From contig NZ_JBHULT010000006.1 of the NCBI RefSeq assembly GCF_042684505.1, forward strand, positions 868,001 through 932,000: DNA of 64,000 nucleotides, in the 5' to 3' direction. The translations under genes were made by a program, and so were the position numbers. Shown piece by piece: positions 13,176-21,474 of the stretch. The DNA comes from Salinimicrobium flavum. GTDB lineage: Bacteria; Bacteroidota; Bacteroidia; Flavobacteriales; Flavobacteriaceae. Position 1 is the stretch's first letter, and the number at the start of each line of letters is the position of its first letter. The notes below the pieces were generated by a model. It saw only the letters and a list, made by a program, of their open reading frames with translations, was not told the DNA's origin and did no database searches.

Positions 13176-14366
13176 TTATCCCTTAAAATTTCGGGATAAC
13201 AACAGGTTTGCGTTGTTTTTATCAGTAGCAGAATTCAGCATTTCCTTCACCGTAACATCCAGTGGGCTTTCGATTTTCATGATGTCCTTTCTCGATACGT
13301 GCGTGTAGATCATCGTGGTCTCGGGCTTGGAATGGCCCAGCAACTCCTGGATGTACCGTATATCAATTCCGTTTTCCAACATGTGCGTGGCATAGGAATG
13401 TCTCAGGGTGTGCGGGGTGACCTTCTTTATGATCCCGGCACGGCGGCAGGATTCCTGTAAAAAAGTGCGTATGCTCTGCGCGGTGTAAGGTCCGCCGGCC
13501 TGGCCCTCGGCAAAATAGACCGCCGGGGTGTAGGTGGAGAGATAATTATTGAGCAGGGGTAACATACTTTCAGCCAAAACCACCACCCGGTCCTTGCGGC
13601 CCTTGGAGTTCTTGATGATGACCTGCCGGCGCAGAACATCAATATTGGCCAGCTTTAGTTCCAGGAGTTCGCCAATGCGCAGTCCGCTCGAATAGATCAT
13701 TGCGATGATGGCGCGGTGCTTCAGGTTTCGGGTGACCCTCAACAGGTGAATGACCTCTTCCTTAGAAAGTACGGTGGGCAGGTACCTGCTCTTTTTGGGC
13801 CGCCTGATTTCTGAAACATCAATTTTTTCGCAATTGTAGAGTTGAAGAAAATGCTTAATGGCACTAATGCACTGCCGGTGGGTACTCAACGCATAATTTT
13901 CGGCCGCGATGCGTTGTTCAATGAACAGTTCAATATCCCGGGGCGTGAGCTCGGCAAATGGTTTCTCCCCTATAAAATCCACCAGCTTCAAAACAAAATT
14001 ATAATAGGTCCTTACGCTGCTCTCACTAAGCCGCTGCCCCCGCAAATAGGCCACATACTCGTGCAGTACCTTCTTTTGGGCCCTGCTGAAAAGGACCTTT
14101 TTCGGTACCTTTTTCTCTTCCTCTTTTTCTTCTTTTAGCCCCTGCAATGCCGAATAATCTACATACCAGTTGCGGGATGAAAGGTGCCGGTAGAGCAGCT
14201 GCCTGTTCTTCAAACTAAATGGCAGGTAGAACGTCCTGTGCGTACGGCTCCACTCGATCCCCTGCAGCTCCCTCAGGTGCTTCCTTACCTCCTCATTGTA
14301 TTTAAAACCTATCGCGATCTGCAGCTTCCCCCGGTGGTGTAGCGGACTTAATTTTATGTTTGCCAT
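13176..14366 (-). CDS. Tyrosine recombinase next to the cassette array
   Basis: 396 residues. The complete catalytic set is visible: R230 (SSGLRIGEL), K255 (NSKGRKDR), H319/R322 (PHTLRHSYATH), H345 (LLGHSKPETT) and nucleophile Y354 (MIYTHV). A SAM-like core-binding domain spans about residues 95-180. The first 90 residues form an extra domain (KLSPLHHRGKLQIAIGF..., W39, RTFYLPFS) followed by a Glu/Lys linker. Motif 'IQELLGHxxxxTTMIYTHV' is shared with integron integrases and with Xer/phage enzymes. However, the IntI-specific insertion with EWxWQYVFPS and SxDPRSG, normally just before the HxxR box, is absent: only VYFAEGQAGGPYTAQS stands there. It is transcribed toward the array, in the same direction as the cassettes, with its stop 28 nt from the first cassette junction. 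Higher GC than the cassettes. Confidence 0.85.
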   Translation of the reverse strand: MANIKLSPLHHRGKLQIAIGFKYNEEVRKHLRELQGIEWSRTHRTFYLPFSLKNRQLLYRHLSSRNWYVDYSALQGLKEEKEEEKKVPKKVLFSRAQKKVLHEYVAYLRGQRLSESSVRTYYNFVLKLVDFIGEKPFAELTPRDIELFIEQRIAAENYALSTHRQCISAIKHFLQLYNCEKIDVSEIRRPKKSRYLPTVLSKEEVIHLLRVTRNLKHRAIIAMIYSSGLRIGELLELKLANIDVLRRQVIIKNSKGRKDRVVVLAESMLPLLNNYLSTYTPAVYFAEGQAGGPYTAQSIRTFLQESCRRAGIIKKVTPHTLRHSYATHMLENGIDIRYIQELLGHSKPETTMIYTHVSRKDIMKIESPLDVTVKEMLNSATDKNNANLLLSRNFKG

Positions 14367-14447
14367 TGTGTTGATTATTAGGCTAATATAAAATAAAATC
14401 GTTTTGGTAAACAGGGAAAATGAGCCGCAGTAAAAAAAATTTTTGGG

Positions 14448-16817
14448 TTAGATCTTTCGTCCTATTAAATTCGTACAAAGGGTGGTAAAGGCAATAATGC
14501 TAATTGAACTCAGAGGCATAAGAATAGCCGCAATGATAGGCGACAGCTGTCCCGTTACCGCAAAATACAGCCCCACGATATTGTAAAGAAAAGAGAGCAG
14601 CATACTTATTTTGATCACCTTCATTCCCGCCTTCGAAGCCTTGATGAAATCAAGCAGTTTGCCAAGTATTGAAGCATCCATGATAGCATCACAGGCCGGG
14701 GAAAATACGTTCACGTTCTCAGAAAGGGCAATTCCCACCTCGCTCTGGGCCAGCGCCCCTGCATCGTTGAGTCCGTCGCCCACCATGACCGTCTTTCTTC
14801 CCTGCTGCTGAAGGCTTTTGATATACTCCAGCTTGTCTTCGGGTTTTTGGTTGAACAACATCCTTGTTTTCTTCGGAAGGATCTCCTCCAGCCTTGCTTT
14901 TTCGCCTTCGTTGTCGCCCGAAAGTATAGCGAGATCATAGGCCGGGGCAAGGTCTTCAAAAAGGGAATTTACCCCCTCCCGGTATTCGTTGTAGAAGATA
15001 TACCGGCCCTTGTATTCATTGTTCGAACTTATATGCACGCTGGTGTTAAGGGTGGTCGCTTCGGAAGCATTCCCCACAAATTCGGCAGATCCTACCTTTA
15101 TGGCCCTCTCCTGGTGCACGGCCTCAATTCCTTTTCCGGTTACTTCAGAAAATTCTTCGGGCGGGGAGATATCATATTCCGCCAAAAGATCGTACAATGC
15201 CCTGCTTAACGGATGGTTCGATGCCCTAAGGGTATTCTTCAGCAGCGATTCCTCTTCCGCAGAAAGTTGGACCCCCTCATAACTTATACTGTTTTTTTTG
15301 TTCGAAGTGATCGTACCTGTTTTGTCAAAGACTAGTGCATCTGCCTTTGCCAGCTGTTCGATCACCCCCGCATTCTTAAGGTAGAACTTCTTGTTGCCAA
15401 AGATGCGCAGTAAATTTCCCAGCGTGAAAGGCGTAGACATGGCCAGGGCACATGGGCAGGCAATAATGAGCACCGCCGTGAACACGTTAATGGCAATGGC
15501 CACGTCAATAAAAGCCCAGTAGGCGGTCGCGCTAAAAGCGATCAACAGCAGCACGATGGTGAAATATTTACTTATCTGGTTGATGAAAGAAGTGAAAGAT
15601 TCCTCTTTCCTGGTTTGAAAAACATCGTTGCTCCACAGTTTGGTGAGGTAACTTTGCGAGACAGATTTTAAAGCTTCCATCTCTATCATGCCCGAAACCT
15701 GTTTGCCCCCGGCGAATAATTTGTCGCCAGATTCCTTTTGCACCGCCTCGGCTTCCCCCGTCACAAAACTATAATCTATTCGGGCATTTCCGTTGATCAA
15801 AATGCCGTCAACGGGGATAAGTTCTTCATTTCTTATAAGGATCCTGTCTCCTTTTTCAATATCATGCACATGCACGCTCTCTTCCTTTCCTTCGGAAGTG
15901 ATCCTGGTGATGCCAATGGGGAAATACGATTTGTAATCCCTTTCAAAAGAGAGGAAATTATAGGTCTTTTGCTGAAAGAATTTTCCCAGGGTAAGAAAGA
16001 ACACCAGCCCCGTAAGGCTGTCAAAGAACCCGGTGCCCCAGTCAAACATGATCTCCAGGGTGCTCCTTACGAACAGTACCACCACCCCCAGCGCCAGCGG
16101 TACATCAATGTTCAGGATCCTGGCCCGTAATCCCTTGTAAGCAGAAATAAAATAATCCTGCGCCACATAGAACACTACCGGCAGGGAGAAAGCGAACATG
16201 AGCCACCTGAAGAGGCCTTTGTACTGCTCCAGCCAAAACTCGTTCACTTCAAAATATTCGGGAAACGACAGGAACATCACGTTCCCAAAAGCAAAGCCCG
16301 AAACTCCCAGTTTGTAGATAATGCTGCGGTCGATCTTCTTTTTAGCCGTCTCGGTATCATCCAGGCTAATGTAGGGTTCATACCCAATGCTGCTTAGAAA
16401 GAGCACCAGCTCCTTTAAACTTAAGTTTTCATGGTTCCAGGTGATGCGTATGGTTTTCTTCGGAAAGTCTACCTGCGACGAACTTATCTCGGGTCTTAAT
16501 TTGTTGAGGTTCTCCAGGATCCAGATGCAGGAGCTGCAGTGTATATGCGGAATGTACAGCGAAATCACCTGTGTCTTCCCATCGCTGAATTCCAGGAGTT
16601 TGGCGGCAATGCTCTCATTGCCCAAAAAGTCATATTTGCCCTCAAATTTCGCAGGTGCCGCGCCCGGTGCCGCATCCAGGTCATAATAGGAAGCAAGCCC
16701 GTTCTCAGAAAATATTTCATACACGGTTTTGCACCCGTTACAACAAAAAGACTTTTCATCAAAAGTGACGCATGTCTTTATCGTATCACCGCAGTGATAA
16801 CAGGAAAGATCCTCCAT
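14448..16817 (-). CDS. ccoI: CcoI/FixI-type copper-exporting P-type ATPase
   Basis: 789 residues. An N-terminal zinc-finger-like region with C6xxC9 and FCCNGCK (25-29) is typical of CcoI, followed by a heavy-metal domain with CSSC (C94, C97), transmembrane helices, the phosphorylation motif DKTGT at D498 and the transport motif CPC (454-456). It delivers copper to the periplasm for assembly of cbb3-type cytochrome oxidase. In flavobacteria ccoI is usually followed by ccoS and ccoN; here the recombinase gene begins 81 bp downstream and no cco structural gene is seen in the window. The start ATG at 16817 follows from the Cys-rich N-terminus. Confidence 0.93.
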   Translation of the reverse strand: MEDLSCYHCGDTIKTCVTFDEKSFCCNGCKTVYEIFSENGLASYYDLDAAPGAAPAKFEGKYDFLGNESIAAKLLEFSDGKTQVISLYIPHIHCSSCIWILENLNKLRPEISSSQVDFPKKTIRITWNHENLSLKELVLFLSSIGYEPYISLDDTETAKKKIDRSIIYKLGVSGFAFGNVMFLSFPEYFEVNEFWLEQYKGLFRWLMFAFSLPVVFYVAQDYFISAYKGLRARILNIDVPLALGVVVLFVRSTLEIMFDWGTGFFDSLTGLVFFLTLGKFFQQKTYNFLSFERDYKSYFPIGITRITSEGKEESVHVHDIEKGDRILIRNEELIPVDGILINGNARIDYSFVTGEAEAVQKESGDKLFAGGKQVSGMIEMEALKSVSQSYLTKLWSNDVFQTRKEESFTSFINQISKYFTIVLLLIAFSATAYWAFIDVAIAINVFTAVLIIACPCALAMSTPFTLGNLLRIFGNKKFYLKNAGVIEQLAKADALVFDKTGTITSNKKNSISYEGVQLSAEEESLLKNTLRASNHPLSRALYDLLAEYDISPPEEFSEVTGKGIEAVHQERAIKVGSAEFVGNASEATTLNTSVHISSNNEYKGRYIFYNEYREGVNSLFEDLAPAYDLAILSGDNEGEKARLEEILPKKTRMLFNQKPEDKLEYIKSLQQQGRKTVMVGDGLNDAGALAQSEVGIALSENVNVFSPACDAIMDASILGKLLDFIKASKAGMKVIKISMLLSFLYNIVGLYFAVTGQLSPIIAAILMPLSSISIIAFTTLCTNLIGRKI

Positions 16818-16938
16818 AAATTTAATTGCTCGTTTCGTACCGGCTGCAAAGATTGAAAATGAGTCGGTTATAAAATATGATCAGGATCAGGAAATTTTAA
16901 AGGGAAGAATGTTAACAAAATTCCCCCGTCACGTTGAA

Positions 16939-17013
16939 CCTGCCTACCGGCAGGCAGGCTTGTTTCAGCATCTTCGAGTAACGAACCCACAAGACCCTGA
17001 AATGAATTCAGGG
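16939..17013. repeat. Dispersed palindromic repeat, copy 1
   Basis: Contains CCTGCCTACCGGCAGGCAGG (a near-perfect palindrome), then TTGTTTCAGCATC, then CCCTGAA-atgaa-TTCAGGG style hairpin at 16995-17013. The same modules recur at 17418-17466. Repeats of this kind are scattered in intergenic DNA of many Bacteroidota. Confidence 0.6.
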
Positions 17014-17283
17014 TAACGTTTTTCTTCCGTCCTACTGAATTCGTTTCCGTCATGCTAAGACCTTAAATAAATATAATAACTTAGAAAGATATCGATTGCA
17101 CATAAGTTCATTAATTAGCTTCTTTTTTGTAAGTGTAGGGCTCCCGAGGCGTTAAAAATTTTTGAAGCCTTGGAGAAAATTTAGCCGCGGGAGCACGGTT
17201 CTAATTTTGCGGGAGCAAAATTGGAAACACCTATCAAAAAAGTGTCCTTTTTTTGGTTCGTTTTTTTGGACAAGCAAAAAAAT

Positions 17284-17393
17284 GAACAATCATGAAAAAA
17301 CTGGAATATCTAACGACCGAAGGGAGAGGAATGCACAACAAAAAACTGAACAATCATGAAACAATTGGAATTTCAAATGACCGAAGGGAGAAA
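17284..17393 (+). repeat. Direct repeat, two copies with 64-bp period
   Basis: About 45 bp starting GAACAATCATGAAA at 17284 and again at 17348, both ending ATGACCGAAGGGAGA or ACGACCGAAGGGAGA. The copies differ at a handful of bases. No function evident. Confidence 0.7.
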
Positions 17394-17417
17394 ATTAATA
17401 TTGAAGAACAGTAATGA

Positions 17418-17466
17418 AACCTTGTTTCAACATCACTACTAAAACACCCTGAAACGAGTTCAGGTG
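17418..17466. repeat. Dispersed palindromic repeat, copy 2
   Basis: CTTGTTTCAACATC followed by the hairpin CACCCTGAA-acgag-TTCAGGTG. Same modules and order as the copy at 16958-17013 but without the CCTGCC palindrome. Confidence 0.55.
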
Positions 17467-17478
17467 ACAGACCGAAAC

Positions 17479-17706
17479 TCACTCCCGGCCAACAGGATTA
17501 TCCTCATACCAGTCGTCAAAATCCTTTTCTGTAGTATAATTATCGGTTAGGACTTTATAGACCGTAAACAGCCACCAGGCCTGGCCCGCGAGCACCGTGC
17601 CCAGCACAAGCCGAAAAGGTGCCCCAAAGAAGACCATGACCGCGACCGCCACCAGTAACACGGTGGATACCACTACACAGAATATCGCTGAAAGTCTCAT
17701 ATCCAA
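17479..17706 (-). CDS. Small membrane protein of unknown function
   Basis: 75 residues. Two hydrophobic segments (about residues 8-28 and 32-50) and an acidic C-terminal tail (TTEKDFDDWYEDNPVGRE). It lies 38 bp downstream of the heme-copper-like gene in the same direction and probably belongs to the same transcript as norB. No family recognised. Resembles the short membrane proteins often found beside terminal oxidase genes, which is only a contextual hint. Confidence 0.65.
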   Translation of the reverse strand: MDMRLSAIFCVVVSTVLLVAVAVMVFFGAPFRLVLGTVLAGQAWWLFTVYKVLTDNYTTEKDFDDWYEDNPVGRE

Positions 17707-17744
17707 AAGATACAGAATACCGGAACTTTTCAGCGTTAACAGTA

Positions 17745-18977
17745 TTATAATTCCTCCTTAAGAAACGGAGTCCCGGCTTTTTTAAAAATGTTCCGAAGGA
17801 GCATGAGCCCTACAGAGAGCGGCAACAGACTGCTCACCGCAACCAGGATCACAAAATAATTTTCCCATAACGGCAGTCCCAGCCATATTCCCGTGCCTTT
17901 GTAGAAGATCAACCCTTCAGAAACAAGGAACCCGACAAAATAGATCCAGAAAACGGGTTTTGAGAGCTTCAGCAAGCCTGCCATCTGTAAAAAGGCGAAT
18001 AGGGTAATACTTATAAGTCCCAGGAAGGTCCCGTGGAGGTAACCTATGACAAAATCGGTATAATTATAAGCCAGCTGAGCAAAATAGGGGTGTGCACTAA
18101 AAAGTTGCATCACGACCTTGATAATGAGCAAAGTCGCGGCGACCTTAAGCAGCAGTTGTTCTAGCGGCAAGATTTGGGACCGCAAAGACCTCCATGCCGG
18201 TTGTATAACTGAAAAGAATTCATAGAAGGCCATTAACTGCAGGATCGCACCCAGTGCAGCAAGGGCATAAAAGATCCAGTGGGGTTCCACCCAAAGTACC
18301 GAGAGAAAGAAGCTGAGAATGATCCCGCTGTTTAGAAGGAACCAAAAGCTTTTCAGCTGCCTACTTTGAGGCATTAGATCCCTCTTTTCCAGGAAATAAA
18401 AGAAGATCCCGAGGAGTGCCAGGATGAACCAGGCGTTGTATTGAAAATGCAGGTAAAAATAAATGGAGATCTTATACCAGATGGAGGTATTGCCAAGTGT
18501 GGCCATCACCCCGCCAATTGCCCAGGGCCCTAAACTGGAGAGCACCAGGTACCACAGGGAAGCCTTGATGCATTTAAAAGAATAAGTTTCCTTAAACTTC
18601 TGAGGGACCTTTTTAATGACAAACCAGGCCATGAAATAGGAGGCGATCAAAAACAACGTTGAAAAGATGATCGAGAATAGCGCATATCCCGTAAAAGGGA
18701 AGGTGAACAGCATCCCCAGCAACGTGACCTGGGTGAACCAAAAGATCTTCAGGTAGGTCTTTCTATGAGCTTCGTCTGAAAAATACAGCTTATATATGAG
18801 CGTGGTCAAACCTATATACACCCAACCCAGCAAAGCGATGTGGGAATGGGCATGCACCACATACCTGAAATTCGCGGGGATGGAGGTTACAAAAAAGAAC
18901 CTCAGGAAAACTCCCAGCAGGGCTGCCAGGAAAAAATAACCAAGGGCAATGTTCGTGTGCTTTTTCAGGTTGATCAT
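17745..18977 (-). CDS. Heme-copper-oxidase-subunit-I-like membrane protein linked to norB
   Basis: 410 residues with about 11-12 transmembrane helices. Conserved His clusters sit in helices: VHAHSHIALLGW (H42, H44, H46) and YLHFQYNAWF (about residue 174), with a further one in GYLHGTFLGL. The first resembles the VHAHTALFG segment of NorB, so the protein is probably a shortened relative of heme-copper oxidase subunit I. Proteins of this sort are found beside norB in Bacteroidota denitrification loci; the role is not established. It follows norB by 136 bp in the same direction. Confidence 0.6.
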   Translation of the reverse strand: MINLKKHTNIALGYFFLAALLGVFLRFFFVTSIPANFRYVVHAHSHIALLGWVYIGLTTLIYKLYFSDEAHRKTYLKIFWFTQVTLLGMLFTFPFTGYALFSIIFSTLFLIASYFMAWFVIKKVPQKFKETYSFKCIKASLWYLVLSSLGPWAIGGVMATLGNTSIWYKISIYFYLHFQYNAWFILALLGIFFYFLEKRDLMPQSRQLKSFWFLLNSGIILSFFLSVLWVEPHWIFYALAALGAILQLMAFYEFFSVIQPAWRSLRSQILPLEQLLLKVAATLLIIKVVMQLFSAHPYFAQLAYNYTDFVIGYLHGTFLGLISITLFAFLQMAGLLKLSKPVFWIYFVGFLVSEGLIFYKGTGIWLGLPLWENYFVILVAVSSLLPLSVGLMLLRNIFKKAGTPFLKEEL

Positions 18978-19113
18978 GGGCTAAAAATATAAAAATTTGA
19001 AGGAGCTATCATCTCTATTCTTTCCAATAGCTTTTGAGTCAAAAATAAACTGCCCAAACAGGAGCGGGATTTCGCCACCATTTGGACAGTTTTTTGTTTT
19101 TGGCATTACCTGG

Positions 19114-21399
19114 TTATTCTACCTCTTCCACAACCGGTTCGTGTTTTTCAACCCGTTGGGTTTGTACCTGTTTCTTTTTGCTGTTCAGTGAAAATACGAA
19201 CCACACAAAAGAAACCAGTCCTATTGCGAAGATGGTGTCACCAATGGCCCGCATCCAGCGTAGGGTATCCATTCCCGGCTGCTGCATGAATTCCGCCGAC
19301 CTGGCGTACCACATGCCTTCGTTCACACTGGCAACCGTCTGTAGTAAACCAATTGGCAGAACGCTCAACAGTACCATAAGGATCAATCCTATGTTAATAG
19401 ACCAGAAGGAGAATTTCAGCAATTTCTCATTCCATACCTGTTGCCTGTACATGCTTCGCAGTACAAACATCATCAGGCCAATTCCAAGCATTCCGTAGAC
19501 CCCAAAAAGGGCAGTGTGCGCGTGTACGGCTGTGGTGTTAAGCCCCTGCATGTAATAAAGTGCGATTGGAGGGTTAATGATGAATCCAAAGATCCCCGCG
19601 CCCAAAAAGTTCCAGAACGCCACCGCCACCAGGCAGTAAATAGGCCACTTATAGTCCTTGATCCATTTCGTAGCCTTACTCAATCTGTAATTCCCGTAGG
19701 CTTCAAACCCAATAAGCACCAAAGGCACTACCTCCAGCGCGCTGAAAGTAGCGCCAAGGGCCATGACCGCTGTTGGTGTTCCGCTGAAATACAGGTGGTG
19801 AAAAGTCCCGAGGATCCCTCCCGAAAGGAAGATCACCGTAGCCAGCAATACACCCAAAGTGGCTGTTTTTGTGCGTAGCAACCCAAGTCTTACAAAGAGG
19901 AAAGCGCCCACTACGGTAGCGAAAACCTCAAAGAAGCCTTCAACCCACAGGTGAACCACCCACCAGCGCCAGTATTCTGCGATCGCAAGGTTGGTCTGTC
20001 TTCCCCACATAAGACCCGCCGCGTAGAAAAGCGCGATGGCTGCCGAGGAGACCAGGAACATGAGTAACAGGTTCCTTTCTGATGTTTTGCTGCGTATAAC
20101 CGGCAATAATGGGCGTACCATAAGAGCCAGCCAAAGGAAAAGGCCTATCAAAAGGAAGATCTGCCAGAACCTTCCCAGGTCTACATATTCATAACCCTGA
20201 TGCCCAAACCAGAAGTTCTCTGCCAGCCCAAGTTTTTGCATCACTCCCATCCATTGTCCTACCATAGAACCGGCAACGATGATCAACAAACAAATGAACA
20301 GGAAGTTGACCCCCAGTTTCTGGAATTTAGGATCTTTCCCCGAAACGGCGGGTGCAATATATAGCCCGGTTGCGAGCCATGCTGTGGCTATCCATAGTAT
20401 TCCCAGCTGTACGTGCCAGGTCCTGGAGATGGAGTAGGGCAGGATCTCGGCCAGGTTCAGTCCGTAAAATCCGTCACCCTCTACCCCGTAATGGGCAGTA
20501 ATCACCCCGAAGGTTACCTGTATCAAAATTAGCAGGCTCACTACCCACAGGTATTTTTTCACAGCCTGCATTGAAGGGGTGATGGTTTGCCGCATTAACG
20601 GATCTTCAACCGGCATGTCCACACTTTCCTCTTCCTTCATTTTGGCATGATAGAACACCATGACCCCTATCCCGAACAGTAGCAATATAATACTGAACCC
20701 GGTCCAGATCAAAAGGTCCCCTGTGGGTTTGTTCCCTACAAGATCCTCAGGTGGCCAGTTGTGGGTATAGGTAACATCACTTCCGGGCCTTTCTGTAACC
20801 GTGGCCCAGGTGGCCCAGAAGAAGAATCCGGCCATTTGACGCATTCTGCCTTCATCCTTAATAGCGTTCTTCGGGATGGCGTAATGATTCCTCAACTCAT
20901 CCAGTTCAGGGTTCTCCATGAAGAGGCCTTTGTAATATTGATGCAGGAATTCAACCGCCTGCGCCCTTACCGGTGAAATGGTAATGACGCCAGTGGCCTC
21001 ATCATAGGTGTTCTTACGCATTTCCTGCTGCAGCCTTCTTTCAAGTGCTGCCTGTTTTTCGCTGCTCACACTTTCATAGGTCTGCCCGTGTTCTTCTTCA
21101 GACCACTGGTTCAAAATGAACAATGATTCCCTGTGCAGCCAGTCTGCAGTCCAGTCAGGGGCGGTATAGGCGCCGTGCCCCCAAATAGATCCTACTTCCT
21201 GTCCTCCCATGCTCTGCCATACGTTTTGGCCGTCCAGGATGTCCTGTCCTTCAAAAACTACCTGCCCGTCTGTCGAGACTACTTTTGCAGGTTGCGGGGG
21301 TGCTTTTTGATAGATCTCAAATCCATAATACCCCAATATTCCAAATGAAATGGAGGTCACCACAAAAAAGGCGATCCATAATTTTCTTTCCTTAGTCAT
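19114..21399 (-). CDS. norB: Quinol-dependent nitric oxide reductase (qNOR)
   Basis: 761 residues from MTKERKLWIAFF. The frame extends to 21423, but that part lies in a strong hairpin (21414-21445), so the start at 21399 is chosen. An N-terminal helix and an extracytoplasmic cytochrome-c-like domain without a CxxCH motif (QDILDGQNVWQSMGGQEVGSIWGHGAY) identify the single-subunit qNOR form. About 13 further helices carry the metal ligands: WHVQLGILWIA, VVHLWVEGFFEVFATV, HHLYFSGTP and VHAHTALFGVYG. The enzyme reduces NO to N2O with electrons from quinol in the inner membrane. It lies downstream of the NO-damage repair gene ric. No nir or nos gene is seen, so NO detoxification is as likely as respiration. 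Confidence 0.95.
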   Translation of the reverse strand: MTKERKLWIAFFVVTSISFGILGYYGFEIYQKAPPQPAKVVSTDGQVVFEGQDILDGQNVWQSMGGQEVGSIWGHGAYTAPDWTADWLHRESLFILNQWSEEEHGQTYESVSSEKQAALERRLQQEMRKNTYDEATGVITISPVRAQAVEFLHQYYKGLFMENPELDELRNHYAIPKNAIKDEGRMRQMAGFFFWATWATVTERPGSDVTYTHNWPPEDLVGNKPTGDLLIWTGFSIILLLFGIGVMVFYHAKMKEEESVDMPVEDPLMRQTITPSMQAVKKYLWVVSLLILIQVTFGVITAHYGVEGDGFYGLNLAEILPYSISRTWHVQLGILWIATAWLATGLYIAPAVSGKDPKFQKLGVNFLFICLLIIVAGSMVGQWMGVMQKLGLAENFWFGHQGYEYVDLGRFWQIFLLIGLFLWLALMVRPLLPVIRSKTSERNLLLMFLVSSAAIALFYAAGLMWGRQTNLAIAEYWRWWVVHLWVEGFFEVFATVVGAFLFVRLGLLRTKTATLGVLLATVIFLSGGILGTFHHLYFSGTPTAVMALGATFSALEVVPLVLIGFEAYGNYRLSKATKWIKDYKWPIYCLVAVAFWNFLGAGIFGFIINPPIALYYMQGLNTTAVHAHTALFGVYGMLGIGLMMFVLRSMYRQQVWNEKLLKFSFWSINIGLILMVLLSVLPIGLLQTVASVNEGMWYARSAEFMQQPGMDTLRWMRAIGDTIFAIGLVSFVWFVFSLNSKKKQVQTQRVEKHEPVVEEVE

Positions 21400-21413
21400 A
21401 TGTGTACATTTAA

Positions 21414-21445
21414 AGAGAAGCAAAAAACGCCGTTTTTGCTTCTCT
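21414..21445 (-). terminator. Hairpin between ric and norB
   Basis: AGAGAAGCAAAAA-like arm pairs with TTTTTGCTTCTCT almost perfectly (15 bp arms around CGCCG, one bulge). On the minus strand it follows the ric stop by 30 nt and is followed by TTTAAA. It may end ric transcripts or control entry into norB. Confidence 0.6.
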
Positions 21446-21474
21446 AATAAATTATTGATAGAATGTTGTTTGGC

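Larger units (their letters stand above)
16818..17478. other. Gene-free 660-bp stretch with several repeats
   Basis: No gene is convincing here. It contains palindromes and copies of short dispersed repeats described separately (16939-17013, 17284-17393, 17418-17466) and a small inverted repeat AATTTTGC-gggagc-AAAATT near 17213. A minus-strand frame at 16868-17053 is only the translation of the dispersed repeat. Confidence 0.7.

Noticed and set aside
14611..16762. Several plus- and minus-strand frames of 60-130 codons across ccoI
   Set aside because: All are shadows of the long ccoI frame; none has a family pattern.
16868..17053. Minus-strand frame of 61 codons
   Set aside because: It is the translation of a dispersed palindromic repeat (LNSFQGL, SLPAGRQ type), not a gene.
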